From Oxalobacteraceae sp. CFBP 8761 (GTDB lineage: Bacteria; Pseudomonadota; Gammaproteobacteria; Burkholderiales; Burkholderiaceae_D), in assembly GCA_014841595.1 (NCBI GenBank), contig JACYUE010000001.1:1972996-2036995 (forward strand): a stretch of 64,000 nt of DNA. The letters run 5' to 3'. The translations under genes were made by a program, and so were the position numbers. Each line of letters starts with the position of its first letter. Positions within the stretch are counted from its first letter, which is position 1. Shown here one piece after another: positions 26,017 to 35,267 of this stretch. The notes under the pieces were generated by a model that made no database searches, had not been told where the DNA came from, and saw only the letters and a list, made by a program, of their open reading frames with translations.

Positions 26017-26742
26017 TCAATCGCGCGCGGTACGCCATTCCTGGGCATTGACAGGCTGCTCGTGTTCATGCCCGCAGTTCGTGATCCTCTGCTTGCCGAA
26101 CTTTTCGATCATGTCGATGCTCGTTGCCGGCGAGCGCTCGGTGATGCAATAGATGCCGCCAGCCGTGACGACGCGCGTGCGTCGCGCGCCGTCGCCGCCA
26201 TCATTGACGAGTTCAACGATCTTGGGCGCTTCCCACCAGCGGCCCGGCGCGACTGCCGCCGCCTCGGCAAACCCGCGGGCCATGCGGATCTGCGGGCTGT
26301 CCGGCGGCGCGACGATATACGGCTTGCTGCTCTTGCGCAGCGTGCGCTCGATGGCGCCCGCTTCGCGCAGGGCTTGCTCGACGCTCAGTCGCGCGCTCCC
26401 TTCAACAGGCGTCATGTCACGACCATCGGCTGAAAGAACAACGTCCGGCCCGGTGGTTGGCTGTTCGATACCCGACGCTACCGCTTGGCCAGTCCGGGCG
26501 GCTGGTGCAGCGACAGTTGCGCGTTTGCGTTCCGCGGGAACGCGGACATCGCGTGTGGCAGGCTGCGGCCCGCTGTCAGGCACGTGCACCCACTGGGTGA
26601 AGACCGCCTGTCGCTCGTCGTCGGGCGCTCGTTGGCGGCTTGCCTGCCATGCGGCCAGCAAGGCGGCGTGCAGCAGCATGGCGACGCCGATGCCCAGGAC
26701 GCGATTTTCGGAAGATGACAACGATAGCGGACGTAAGTACAT
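26017..26742 (-). CDS. Unknown membrane-anchored periplasmic protein
   Basis: 241 residues, not recognised. One N-terminal membrane helix (VLGIGVAMLLHAALLAAWQA), topologically like TonB-type anchors, is followed by a Pro/Ala-rich linker and a C-terminal domain with VVTAGGIYCITERSPATS and the end KFGKQRITNCGHEHEQ; two cysteines could form a disulfide. ATG at 26742 is chosen; TTG at 26751 and GTG at 26748 are in frame alternatives. It is divergent from the second TonB-dependent receptor and convergent to the H-NS gene, so a role alongside the receptor is possible but unproven. Confidence 0.6.
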   Translation of the reverse strand: MYLRPLSLSSSENRVLGIGVAMLLHAALLAAWQASRQRAPDDERQAVFTQWVHVPDSGPQPATRDVRVPAERKRATVAAPAARTGQAVASGIEQPTTGPDVVLSADGRDMTPVEGSARLSVEQALREAGAIERTLRKSSKPYIVAPPDSPQIRMARGFAEAAAVAPGRWWEAPKIVELVNDGGDGARRTRVVTAGGIYCITERSPATSIDMIEKFGKQRITNCGHEHEQPVNAQEWRTARD

Positions 26743-26934
26743 ATTCACCAAGTATAGTCAGCACCGCGCGTCAATTATTCGCACATTCTCACATTTCACC
26801 AACCAGTCAATTCGAGGGAAACATTTTTCTGGTGTATTTATGTCAACTGGTTTGCATCATGCTGCGTTATTAAGACACATTTCAGGCGCCGCCGACCGCG
26901 GCACGCCCGATCCATGCAGACTTCAGGAGAATGA

Positions 26935-29721
26935 ATGCGCCGTTTGAACCTCACGCCGGTATGTGCCGCCATCATGCTGCTGTCCTCGTATGGCGCACCA
27001 GCCTTCGCGCAGGTCGTCACCGACTCGCCGGCCCCGGCACCCCAGGCGCCGGAAGCACCTGCTGATGCAGCTCAGGCCGCGCCGGCCGCACCCACCGTCA
27101 TCAAGGTCACGGGCCTGCGCCAGAGCCTGCGCTCGGCCGAAGACATCAAGCGCGATGCAGCGCAGGTGGTCGATGCGATCAACGCCGACGATATCGGCAA
27201 GTTCCCCGACCGCCATGCGGGCGATGCGCTGCAGCGCGTCGCGGGCGTGCAGGTCGGCCGCGATCGCGGCGAGACCAGCAACGTCACCATCCGCGGCTTG
27301 CCCGACGTCGCCACGACCCTGGACGGCAACGAGATCTTCACTGCGGCCGGGCGTCGCCTGGCGTACCAGGATTTGCCGGTGCAGTCGATCGGCGGCATGG
27401 AAGTCTACAAATCGGCCACCGCGAACCAGTTCGAGGGCGGCATCGCCGGCGCCGTGAATATTCGCCTGCGCGCGCCGTTCGACGCCAAGGGCTTCGTGGC
27501 CACCGGCTACGTCGAAGACCGCGTCAACCAGATCAACGGCAGCGGCAATACGGCCGACAAGCACAGCCCGGGCGGCGGCTTTTTGGTCAGCAACCGCTGG
27601 GACACCGATTTTGGCGAGATGGGCGCGCTGTTCGACGTCGCCGTCAACCGCGACAACTGGGCCTATCCGGTGCAATACAACGACCGGCCGTCGAACGTGT
27701 TCTCGGTGCGCCCCGACGGCAGTGCCACGCGCCTGGGCGAGTCGGCGCCGTTTGCACCGCTCGCCCCTGGCGAGGTGCTGGGCCAGCTGCCGCATATCGG
27801 CGGCACCTACAACGAAGGCGCGCGCGAACGCCAGAGCGTGCACGGCGCCTTCCAGTGGAAGATCAATCCGCGCACGACGGCCACCGCACAATATCTGGGC
27901 ATGGGTTACCAGGGTCGCAACGCCGTCAACTACGCGTTTTCGAACGTCGGTTCGGCGCCGCGCCTCAGTGGCGTGACGCTGGGCCAGCAAGCCAATGGCT
28001 GCGCCACGTCGCTCGGCGTCATCTGCCCGATCCTGTCGGCGACTGCGCCGGCCGCGCAGTTCGGCGGCGCCAACGACTGGGAGCCGTACACCGCCACCAG
28101 CACCTGGGGCCAGAACGAACGCACCGCCACGCACTACCTGAACCTGGGCCTGAAGTACCTCGAGGGCCCGCTGTCGGTCGAGTCGCAGGTGGGCTACACG
28201 CGCTCGAAGTTCGTCAACGACACGCTGATCGTCGATCAGCAGGCGCCTGGCGTGAGCGCCAATGTGTACGCGTATGGCGCCGACGGCCATGGCGGCTTCA
28301 ATGCCATCACCAAGGGCGGCAACGCCAACGTGCTGCAAGACCCGAATGCGTATGTGCTGCGCGGGATGGTGCAGAACTGGAACGAGCAGGCCGGCACCCA
28401 GCTGCAGTGGCGCACCGACGCCGTGTACCGGATGCCGGGCGACGGCGCCTTCAAGGCGCTGCTGGGCGGCGTGCGGCTGTCGTCGCGCAAGGCGAGCTAT
28501 CACGGCGCCGAAGGCCATGCCGACTTTACCGGCGCGCGCCCGACCCCGATCGGCGCCTTCGGCCCGGCCTTCCAGCACCTGGTGCCGGGGCTGGACCGCT
28601 TGGGTGGCGCCTGGAGCGCGCCGTCGGCTGACTTCCTGATCGACCAGGCCGACGCGGTGCGCAATGGCTATGGCCTGGCGAGCGGGCGCATTGCCGAAGA
28701 CCCGGCGCGCGCGTTCGACCAGAAAGAACAGAATGTCACGCTGTATGCGGCGGGGCGCTGGGACCATGAGATTGCCGGCGTGGGCATCAAGAGCGAAGCC
28801 GGCGTGCGCGTCGTGCGCGTGAACCGCGACCTGCGCGGCCAGAGCCGCATCGGCGACGTGATCACCGACATCGACCAGTCGACGTCGGAAACCAATGTGC
28901 TGCCAAGCGCAACGGCGACGATCGGCTGGCGCGAGAACCTGCAGTCGCACCTGTCAGTCGGCAAGACGATCACGCGGCCCGAGTTCGGTGCGCTCAATCC
29001 ATCGCTGTCCCTGATTGCGCCGACGGTCAACGTGGCGGGCAGCGGCGGGGCCGGCAACCCGTTGCTCGAGCCGACCAAATCCACCAACCTCGACGCCACA
29101 CTGGAGTACTACTTCAAGAAAAATGGCTATGCGCAGATTGCATTGTTCCACCGCGATATCGACGGCTACCAGCAAAGCTTCACGCAGGATGAAACCATCG
29201 ACGGCCAGCTGTATCGCGTGACGCGCCCACAAAATTCGGGCAAGGGCCGCCTGCGTGGCGCCGAAGTCGGCATCCAGAAGTTTGCCGACTTCTTGCCGGG
29301 CGCGTGGAGCGGCCTGGGTGCGCAGTTCAATGCCACCTATATCGATGGCGACAACCAATCGCGCACCGCGTTCGACAGCGACCAGTTCACGACGACGGCG
29401 CTCACCGGCGTCTCGCGCCAGAGCTACAACTTTGCGCTGCTGTACGAAGGCAGCGGCTTCACCGGCCGCCTGGCCGCCACGCGCCGGGGCGACTATGTCG
29501 AGCAGATCGCCGAAGCGCCGTTTGGCCAGGACCGCGTGGTCAAGGCCGCGACCTTTGTCGACCTGAGCATCGGCTACGAAATCAACGACAACGTGTCGCT
29601 GCAATTTGACGCCATCAACCTGACGCGCACGAAGTATGAGAGTTCGCTGGGACAGTACCAGCCGCGCGATATCCGCTACAACCCGACGACGTATGGCGTG
29701 AGCCTGCGCTTCAGGATGTAA
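26935..29721 (+). CDS. TonB-dependent outer-membrane receptor (TIGR01782-like)
   Basis: 928 residues with AGGAG 5 nt before ATG. A signal peptide ending GAPAFAQ, a Pro/Ala-rich linker, and a plug at about 55-190 (TVIKVTGLRQSLRSA, DIGKFPDRHAGDALQRVAGV, NVTIRGLPDVATTLDGNEIF). The barrel ends YNPTTYGVSLRFRM. The plug is of the same general class as the receptor at 7115-9958 but clearly diverged. The 3' neighbour is a phytase-like lipoprotein. Ligand unknown; family members import saccharides, peptides or organic phosphates. Confidence 0.93.
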   Translation: MRRLNLTPVCAAIMLLSSYGAPAFAQVVTDSPAPAPQAPEAPADAAQAAPAAPTVIKVTGLRQSLRSAEDIKRDAAQVVDAINADDIGKFPDRHAGDALQRVAGVQVGRDRGETSNVTIRGLPDVATTLDGNEIFTAAGRRLAYQDLPVQSIGGMEVYKSATANQFEGGIAGAVNIRLRAPFDAKGFVATGYVEDRVNQINGSGNTADKHSPGGGFLVSNRWDTDFGEMGALFDVAVNRDNWAYPVQYNDRPSNVFSVRPDGSATRLGESAPFAPLAPGEVLGQLPHIGGTYNEGARERQSVHGAFQWKINPRTTATAQYLGMGYQGRNAVNYAFSNVGSAPRLSGVTLGQQANGCATSLGVICPILSATAPAAQFGGANDWEPYTATSTWGQNERTATHYLNLGLKYLEGPLSVESQVGYTRSKFVNDTLIVDQQAPGVSANVYAYGADGHGGFNAITKGGNANVLQDPNAYVLRGMVQNWNEQAGTQLQWRTDAVYRMPGDGAFKALLGGVRLSSRKASYHGAEGHADFTGARPTPIGAFGPAFQHLVPGLDRLGGAWSAPSADFLIDQADAVRNGYGLASGRIAEDPARAFDQKEQNVTLYAAGRWDHEIAGVGIKSEAGVRVVRVNRDLRGQSRIGDVITDIDQSTSETNVLPSATATIGWRENLQSHLSVGKTITRPEFGALNPSLSLIAPTVNVAGSGGAGNPLLEPTKSTNLDATLEYYFKKNGYAQIALFHRDIDGYQQSFTQDETIDGQLYRVTRPQNSGKGRLRGAEVGIQKFADFLPGAWSGLGAQFNATYIDGDNQSRTAFDSDQFTTTALTGVSRQSYNFALLYEGSGFTGRLAATRRGDYVEQIAEAPFGQDRVVKAATFVDLSIGYEINDNVSLQFDAINLTRTKYESSLGQYQPRDIRYNPTTYGVSLRFRM

Positions 29722-29805
29722 GGCAGGGCAGGCTGGCGGTCGGGCCGGCGCTTGAGGGATAATGGCCGTTTGCCGGCGGGTGCGCCGGAATTTTCGCAGA
29801 CCGCC

Positions 29806-30915
29806 ATGACCTTCCTCCGCCGGCTTTTCGCCATTTCTGCTGCGCTGCTGCTCACTGCCTGCAGCACGCCTTCTCCCAACCTGCGCCTGATCGGCACCGC
29901 GCAACTGGCAGGTGACATGCGCGTCGGTGAGACGCGCGTCGGCGGCTTGTCCGGCATCGATTACGACAGCGTGGCCAGGGAATGGCTCATCATCAGCGAC
30001 GATCGGGGCGTGCATGGCCCGACGCGTTTTTACCGCGCCCGCATCGACTACGACGCGCATCGTGTCGCGGGCGTGCAGATCACCGGCATGCAGCCGCTGG
30101 TGCAGGCTGGCGGCGCGCCGTATGCGCGGCGCGGCGAGCCCGGGCAGGTGGCCGACCTGGAGACGCTGCGCCTCGACCCACTCGAGCGCAGTCTCTGGTT
30201 TGCCGGCGAAGGCGACCGCGCCGCGCGCTCGCCGATGCTGCTGGCCCGCACCGGCATGGATGGCACGCCCCTCCGTGCGCCGCCATTTCCCCCAGCGCTG
30301 CAGATCCAGCCCGATGCGCAAGCCGGTGGGCGCAGCAATGCGGGGCCGGAGGGCCTGAGCTTCAGTGCCGATGGCCAGCACCTGTGGCTGGCGATGGAAG
30401 GTGCGTTGATCCAGGACGGCCAGGCGTCGGCGCCGGGCGAGGGCGCGCTCACGCGACTCAGTCTGCTGGACCGGCAGGGCCGCATCCTGGCGCAGTACGC
30501 GTACCGGCTCGAGCCGGTGTTGCCGCCGGGCCGCCCGGGCGGCTATAGCGAAAACGGCATTGCCGAAATCCTGGCCATCGGACCGCGCCGCCTGCTGGTG
30601 ATCGAGCGCGCAGGCCGTCAGACGGCGCACGACTTCACGTTCGATGTGCGCCTGTATGACGTCGACCTGCAGGGCGCCAGCGCGCTCGACCCGGACGCGC
30701 CGATTGCCTCTGGCGTGCGGCCGGCCGTCAAGCGCCAGTTGCTGGGCAATGCGCAGCTGCCTGCAGGGTGGTCCGACAATTACGAGGCGATGGCGTGGGG
30801 ACCCAGGCTGGCCAATGGCCACCGTTCGCTGGTGATCGCCTCGGATAATAATTTCAGGGATGGGCCGTCGCGCTTTCTCGTCTTCGATGCCGGGGCCGAC
30901 AGCACCTGGCGCTAA
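29806..30915 (+). CDS. Phytase-like esterase lipoprotein
   Basis: 369 residues. Lipoprotein signal MTFLRRLFAISAALLLTAC with lipobox LTAC at Cys19, so the protein is anchored to a membrane face. The rest matches the esterase-like phytase (beta-propeller) family: GGLSGIDYDSVAREWLIISDD near the start, VADLETLRLDP, NAGPEGLSFSADGQHLWLAMEG, SENGIAEILAIGPRRLLVIER and a final DNYEAMAWGP...LVIASDNNF. It may act on phosphate esters or serve as a binding propeller. It lies 84 bp after the TonB-dependent receptor on the same strand, suggesting joint function. Confidence 0.85.
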   Translation: MTFLRRLFAISAALLLTACSTPSPNLRLIGTAQLAGDMRVGETRVGGLSGIDYDSVAREWLIISDDRGVHGPTRFYRARIDYDAHRVAGVQITGMQPLVQAGGAPYARRGEPGQVADLETLRLDPLERSLWFAGEGDRAARSPMLLARTGMDGTPLRAPPFPPALQIQPDAQAGGRSNAGPEGLSFSADGQHLWLAMEGALIQDGQASAPGEGALTRLSLLDRQGRILAQYAYRLEPVLPPGRPGGYSENGIAEILAIGPRRLLVIERAGRQTAHDFTFDVRLYDVDLQGASALDPDAPIASGVRPAVKRQLLGNAQLPAGWSDNYEAMAWGPRLANGHRSLVIASDNNFRDGPSRFLVFDAGADSTWR

Positions 30916-31027
30916 GCACCGGCCAGGGTCACTGTCCCGCTGACTCTCCGCACTGCCGGCGTCGATTAATCTGGCCTTAATGTTGCCCCCATAAGTTTCG
31001 CCATGGGAACAACAAAAGGAGTGACCA

Positions 31028-31648
31028 GTGTCGACCACCATGCCATGCGCTACCCGCGCCAGCGCCACGCCACCTGCCGCAGCAGGGGCCGGGCGCACTC
31101 TTGAACTCGTGGCGCCGGACCATCCGGAACGCGCATCGCTCGAAGCCTTCATCGCCGCCGAGTTTGCCCGCGTCTACGGCGCCACCTTGCAGCATTTCTG
31201 CCATACGCTTGCCGGCCGTCGCGACAGCGCCGGGCGCTGGGTTGCTGCGCTCGGTTATTCGCTGGCGGGCGAAGGCCGGCTGTTTCTCGAACATTATCTG
31301 GACGGTTCCGTCGAGAGCGAAATCGGCGCGCGCACCGGCCGGCCGGTCGCACGCGGCAGCATCGTCGAAGTGGGCAACCTGGCCAGTACCGATGCGGGCG
31401 CCGCGCGCGCCCTGATCGTGGCCATGACGCACCAGCTGCATTGCCAGGGCCTGGTCTGGGTCACCTTCACCGCCACGCGCGCACTGCTCAATTCATTCGC
31501 ACGGCTGCGGCTGGCACCGTCGGTGCTGGCGGATGCCGATCCGGCGCGCCTGGGGCAGGCACAGGGGGCATGGGGCAGCTATTACGCGACCCATCCGCAA
31601 GTCATGTTCGGCAATATTGGATTCGGTCATGATCAACTGGCGCGCTAA
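31028..31648 (+). CDS. Thermostable hemolysin family protein (GNAT-like)
   Basis: 206 residues. A GTG start at 31028 with AGGAG 6 nt upstream is preferred; ATG at 31040 is possible. The segment SLEAFIAAEFARVYGATLQHF, then LFLEHYLDGSVE and IVEVGNLASTDAGAARALI, matches the thermostable hemolysin family (Pfam T_hemolysin), which is related to GNAT acyltransferases and resembles acyl-homoserine-lactone synthases in layout. True haemolytic activity should not be assumed. The stop overlaps the ligase gene start by 20 bp, and the following genes form a tight operon, implying an acyl-transfer step in a small-molecule pathway. Confidence 0.8.
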   Translation: MSTTMPCATRASATPPAAAGAGRTLELVAPDHPERASLEAFIAAEFARVYGATLQHFCHTLAGRRDSAGRWVAALGYSLAGEGRLFLEHYLDGSVESEIGARTGRPVARGSIVEVGNLASTDAGAARALIVAMTHQLHCQGLVWVTFTATRALLNSFARLRLAPSVLADADPARLGQAQGAWGSYYATHPQVMFGNIGFGHDQLAR

Positions 31649-33095
31649 TCTCCCCCCAAACGGCGCGGTGCTGGAAGGCGCGCACGGTACCTGGAGTGCC
31701 AGCGTGCTGATCGAGCGTGTCGAGGCGCTGGCGCAGATGCTGCGCGCGACGTTCCGCCCGGGCGCTGCGCTGGCGATTCTGGCCGACAACGGTCCCGAAT
31801 GGATCGCCATCGACCTGGCCGTGCACGAGGCGGGCATGACGCTGGTGCCGCTGCCATCGTTCTTCACGCCGCCGCAATGGCGCCACGCGCTGACGCAGGC
31901 CGCAGTCGATGGGCTGTTCTGCGTCGATGCGGCGCTGGCCGGCGCGCTGGGCTACACCACGGCGGTCGCCACGCCGGGCGCTTTATCACTGTATGCCGGC
32001 GCCGAGATGCCTGGCACCGCGCCGCCCGGCGTGCAGAAAGTGACGTTCACGTCGGGTACCACCGCCCAGCCGAAAGGCGTGTGCCTGGGTTCCAGCCAGC
32101 AGTGGGCACTGGCGCAGGTGCTGGCCGATGCGCTGGCCGGCCTGAACATCCGGCGCCATCTGAATCTGCTGCCACTGTCGGTGCTGCTTGAAAACATCGC
32201 CGGTACCTACACGGCCATGCTGTCGGGCGCGCTCAATATCAGCCTGCCGCTGGCCATGACCGGTCTGCGCGGCGCGGCGTCGTTCGATCCCGGCGTCTGC
32301 CTTGCCGCCATCGCCGCCACGCGCGCCGAGAGCGTGATCCTGTTGCCGCAGATGCTGCAGGCGCTGGTAGCCGCGGTCCGGCCGGACGATCCACGCATTG
32401 CCAGTCTCAAGTTCATTGCCGTCGGCGGGGCCAGGACGCCCAAGGCGCTGATCGCGGCGGCGCAGGCCAGGGGATTCCCCGTGTACGAAGGCTATGGCCT
32501 GTCGGAGTGCGGCTCCGTCGTGTCGCTCAATCTGCCGGGGCAGGCGCGGATCGGCAGCGCCGGCAAACCGCTGCCCAATCGCAGCGTGCGCATCGCGCTG
32601 GACGGCGAGATCGAAGTCGGCGGCGGGGTCATGGCCGGCTATCTGGGCCCGAATTCCGGAGACCACACGCCTGCCGAGGGCACCTGGCTGGGCACCGGCG
32701 ACATCGGCCATCTCGATGCCGACGGCTACCTGTACATCGACGGGCGCAAGAACAACGTGCTGGTCACCGCCTACGGGCGCAACGTGTCGCCCGAGTGGCC
32801 CGAGTCGCTGTTGCTGGGCACGGGCGTCATGGCCCAGGCGATGGTGGTCGGCGACGCACGGGCTTACCTGGCGGCGGCCATCGTGCCGCTGCAGGCGGAT
32901 GCGCCGGATGCGGTGATCGACGCCGCCGTCGAACGGGTCAACCAGGAGTTGCCCGACTATGCGCGCATCGGCGCGTGGTTCCGCACCGCGCCATTCAGCG
33001 AAGCCGATGGCACCGCGACCGTCAACGGACGCCTGCGGCGCGACAAGGCGCGTTTGCGCTGCGCGGCGCACATCGAACAAATTTACCAGTCCTGA
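31629..33095 (+). CDS. AMP-forming acyl-CoA synthetase/adenylating ligase
   Basis: 488 residues, a little short for long-chain acyl-CoA synthetases. ANL superfamily motifs are in order: TFTSGTTAQPKGV (P-loop), YEGYGLSECG, GTGDIGHLDADGYLYIDGRKNN, and the C-terminal lysine region VNGRLRRDKARLR. It activates a carboxylic acid as an acyl-AMP, then likely transfers to CoA or another acceptor. It overlaps the hemolysin-family gene by 20 bp and sits 11 bp before the diiron oxidase gene. The substrate may be a fatty acid; that is inferred from relatives and context. Confidence 0.88.
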   Translation: MINWRANLPPNGAVLEGAHGTWSASVLIERVEALAQMLRATFRPGAALAILADNGPEWIAIDLAVHEAGMTLVPLPSFFTPPQWRHALTQAAVDGLFCVDAALAGALGYTTAVATPGALSLYAGAEMPGTAPPGVQKVTFTSGTTAQPKGVCLGSSQQWALAQVLADALAGLNIRRHLNLLPLSVLLENIAGTYTAMLSGALNISLPLAMTGLRGAASFDPGVCLAAIAATRAESVILLPQMLQALVAAVRPDDPRIASLKFIAVGGARTPKALIAAAQARGFPVYEGYGLSECGSVVSLNLPGQARIGSAGKPLPNRSVRIALDGEIEVGGGVMAGYLGPNSGDHTPAEGTWLGTGDIGHLDADGYLYIDGRKNNVLVTAYGRNVSPEWPESLLLGTGVMAQAMVVGDARAYLAAAIVPLQADAPDAVIDAAVERVNQELPDYARIGAWFRTAPFSEADGTATVNGRLRRDKARLRCAAHIEQIYQS

Positions 33096-33106
33096 AGGAG
33101 CAATGT

Positions 33107-33778
33107 ATGCAGTTCTATGACATCCTGTGCCAGCACACCGAACCCCAGCGCCAGCAACTACTGGGCACGCCGCTGATCCAGCAGGCACTGACGGGCGACA
33201 TCGACCTGCCCCAGTACGTGGCCTTTCTGACGCAGGCCTATCACCACGTGAAGCACACGGTCCCGCTGATGATGGCTTGCGGCAGCCGGCTGGGTGACGA
33301 GCAAGGGTGGCTGCGCCAGTCCATTGCCGAATACATCGAAGAAGAAATCGGCCACGAGGAGTGGATTCTGTCGGATATCGCCGCCTGTGGCGGCGACCCG
33401 AAGCTGGCGCGCGATTCACGGCCGCTGCCGGCGACCGAACTGATGGTGGCCTACGCCTACCACGGGATCGACCGCGGCAACCCGATCGGCTTCTTCGGCA
33501 TGGTGCACGTGCTGGAAGGCACCAGCACCGCGCTGGCGACGCAGGCCGCGCAGACCATCCAGCTGCGCCTGGATCTGCCGGATGCCGCGTTCAGCTACCT
33601 GACGTCGCACGGCAGTCTCGACCTGGCCCATGTCGCGTTCTTCGTGAGCCTGATGAACCGGGTCGAGCGGGCCGCCGACCGCGAGGCGATCATCCACAGC
33701 GCGCGCATGATGTATCGCCTGTATGGCGACATCTTCCGCAGTCTGCCGCAGCGCAGCGCCAGCCTGGCCGGGGTCTAG
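33107..33778 (+). CDS. Haem-oxygenase-like diiron oxidase (TenA/PqqC-fold, iron-containing redox enzyme)
   Basis: 223 residues, all-helical TenA/PqqC fold. A complete set of HDO-type ligands is visible: Glu80 and His83 (EEEIGHEEW, ExxH), Glu137 (HVLEGTS), and His168, Asp172, His175 (SHGSLDLAHV, HxxxDxxH). This matches the pattern seen in UndA/CADD-like HDO enzymes, not thiaminase TenA with its catalytic Cys. HDO enzymes use O2 for C-C or C-N bond cleavage or N-oxygenation. The start at 33107 has AAGGAG 7 nt upstream; an ATG at 33103 is out of frame. One base separates its stop from the SDR gene. Confidence 0.82.
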   Translation: MQFYDILCQHTEPQRQQLLGTPLIQQALTGDIDLPQYVAFLTQAYHHVKHTVPLMMACGSRLGDEQGWLRQSIAEYIEEEIGHEEWILSDIAACGGDPKLARDSRPLPATELMVAYAYHGIDRGNPIGFFGMVHVLEGTSTALATQAAQTIQLRLDLPDAAFSYLTSHGSLDLAHVAFFVSLMNRVERAADREAIIHSARMMYRLYGDIFRSLPQRSASLAGV

Positions 33779-33779
33779 C

Positions 33780-34598
33780 ATGGCGCACATGACATGGCGG
33801 CTGGTGCTGACCGGCGCCAGCGGGGGCATCGGCCAGGCACTCGCGGTGGCCCTGGCGCCGTATTGCACGTCGATGGTGCTCGTCGGCCGCAACCGCGGGG
33901 TGCTCGAGACGCTGCGCGAACGGCTTGGACCGCATTTGGTGCGGATCGTGGTGGGTGACACGACGCAGGCGGCCACGCTCGACGCCGTGACTGCTGCGTC
34001 GAGCGAGCTCGGTGGCGTCAGCCTGTTGATCAACAACGCCGGCATCAACGACTTCCATGCGTTCCAGAGCCAGGATCCGGCGGCGCTGCGCAACCTGCTC
34101 GAGGTCAACCTGCTCGCGCCGATGCTGCTCACGCAGCGCTTGCTGCCGCAACTACGCAACGCCACGCGTGCGCAAGTCATCAATGTCGGCTCGCTGTTTG
34201 GCTATCTGGGCTACCCCGGGTTTGCCGGCTACTGCGCCAGCAAGGCCGGCCTGCGCGGTTTCACGCAGGCGCTGCGGCGCGAGCTGGCCGATACCGGCGT
34301 CGAGGTGCGGCACTTCATCCCGCGCGCGACCCGCACGCCGATCAATGCCGGCCCGGTCGAAGCGATGAACGCCGAGATGGGCGTGCCGCTGGACGAGCCG
34401 GCCGATGTGGCGCGCCAGCTATGCGCGTTCATCGAAGGCTCGGCGTGGGAGCACAAGCCGGGGCTGAAGGAAGCGCTGCTGGTCCTGCTCAACCATCTGC
34501 TGCCTGCTTTGCCCGACCGGGCCATCCGCGGCCAGTTACCTGTCATTCGCAAACACATGCCGGCGCCTGTCCGCCGCGCACAACCGAGGTCATCATGA
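33780..34598 (+). CDS. Short-chain dehydrogenase/reductase
   Basis: 272 residues, classical SDR. NAD(P) motif TGASGGIGQALA at about residues 11-22, structural NNAG at about 91-94, catalytic Ser in INVGSLFG, and the YCASK (YxxxK) pair near 153-157. C-terminal extension of about 40 residues ends basic (PVRRAQPRSS). It should reduce or oxidise a carbonyl/alcohol made by the preceding ligase and oxidase. The stop overlaps the TPR gene start by ATGA, indicating coupling. Confidence 0.9.
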   Translation: MAHMTWRLVLTGASGGIGQALAVALAPYCTSMVLVGRNRGVLETLRERLGPHLVRIVVGDTTQAATLDAVTAASSELGGVSLLINNAGINDFHAFQSQDPAALRNLLEVNLLAPMLLTQRLLPQLRNATRAQVINVGSLFGYLGYPGFAGYCASKAGLRGFTQALRRELADTGVEVRHFIPRATRTPINAGPVEAMNAEMGVPLDEPADVARQLCAFIEGSAWEHKPGLKEALLVLLNHLLPALPDRAIRGQLPVIRKHMPAPVRRAQPRSS

Positions 34599-35245
34599 AA
34601 ATATCGCATCGCACACTCACCACATTCGTCTTGGGCATGGCGGCCTTCAATGTCGCCCTGGCCGCACCCGCCGACGACGCCGTCAGTACGCTGCAACAAC
34701 GTTGGGAACAAATGAAGTACGGCGCGCCCGCCGGTGGGCAGGAGCGCGCATTCGAGGCGCTGAGCGCCGAAGCGGACACGGTACTGTCGCGCTATCCGGA
34801 TAGCGCCGGCGTGCTGATCTGGCATGGTATCGTCGTCGCCAGCCACGCCGGCGCCAAGGGCGGCCTGGGCGCACTGGGCCTGGCCAAAACAGCGAAGAAG
34901 GATTTCGAAGCAGCGCTGCAGGCCGACCCGAAGGCGCTGGGCGGTTCTGCGTACACGAGCCTCGGGAGCCTGTATTATCAGGTGCCGGGTTGGCCGATCG
35001 GCTTTGGCGACAAGGACAAGGCGCGCGAGTACCTGCAGCAGGGCCTGGCGCTGAACCCGGACGGCATCGACGCCAACTACTTCCTTGGCGACTTTTTGTA
35101 TCGTCAGGGTGACTTTGCCGGCGCCGAACGCTGCCTGCGCAAGGCGCTGCAGGCGCCGGCGCGGCCAGGCCGCAAGCTGGCCGATTCAGGACGGCGTGCC
35201 GAAGCCGAAGCGTTGCTGGCGCAGGTCGCGGCCAAGCGCAAATAA
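34595..35245 (+). CDS. Exported TPR-repeat protein
   Basis: 216 residues. A signal peptide (MKISHRTLTTFVLGMAAFNVALA) sends it to the periplasm. The body holds TPR-like helices: ERAFEALSAEADTVLSRYP, KTAKKDFEAALQADPKALG, DKAREYLQQGLALNPDG and YRQGDFAGAERCLRKALQ. TPR proteins scaffold other proteins; no enzymatic motif is seen. It links the biosynthetic-looking genes to the two-component pair in one operon (4-bp overlap upstream, 22 bp downstream). Confidence 0.82.
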   Translation: MKISHRTLTTFVLGMAAFNVALAAPADDAVSTLQQRWEQMKYGAPAGGQERAFEALSAEADTVLSRYPDSAGVLIWHGIVVASHAGAKGGLGALGLAKTAKKDFEAALQADPKALGGSAYTSLGSLYYQVPGWPIGFGDKDKAREYLQQGLALNPDGIDANYFLGDFLYRQGDFAGAERCLRKALQAPARPGRKLADSGRRAEAEALLAQVAAKRK

Positions 35246-35267
35246 CAACCTGCTGGAGAGGCGCGGG

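Noticed and set aside
26923..31152. Two long minus-strand frames of about 675 and 732 codons
   Set aside because: They lie opposite the second TonB-dependent receptor, the phytase-like and the hemolysin-family genes, which carry recognisable motifs and signal peptides; the antisense products are low-complexity.
31028..31648. Haemolysin as virulence factor
   Set aside because: The family name is historical; the sequence is GNAT-like, lacks a secretion signal and sits in a biosynthetic-type operon.
33107..33778. TenA thiaminase II
   Set aside because: The six HDO metal ligands are present and there is no thiamin gene context; the TenA catalytic Cys pattern was not seen.
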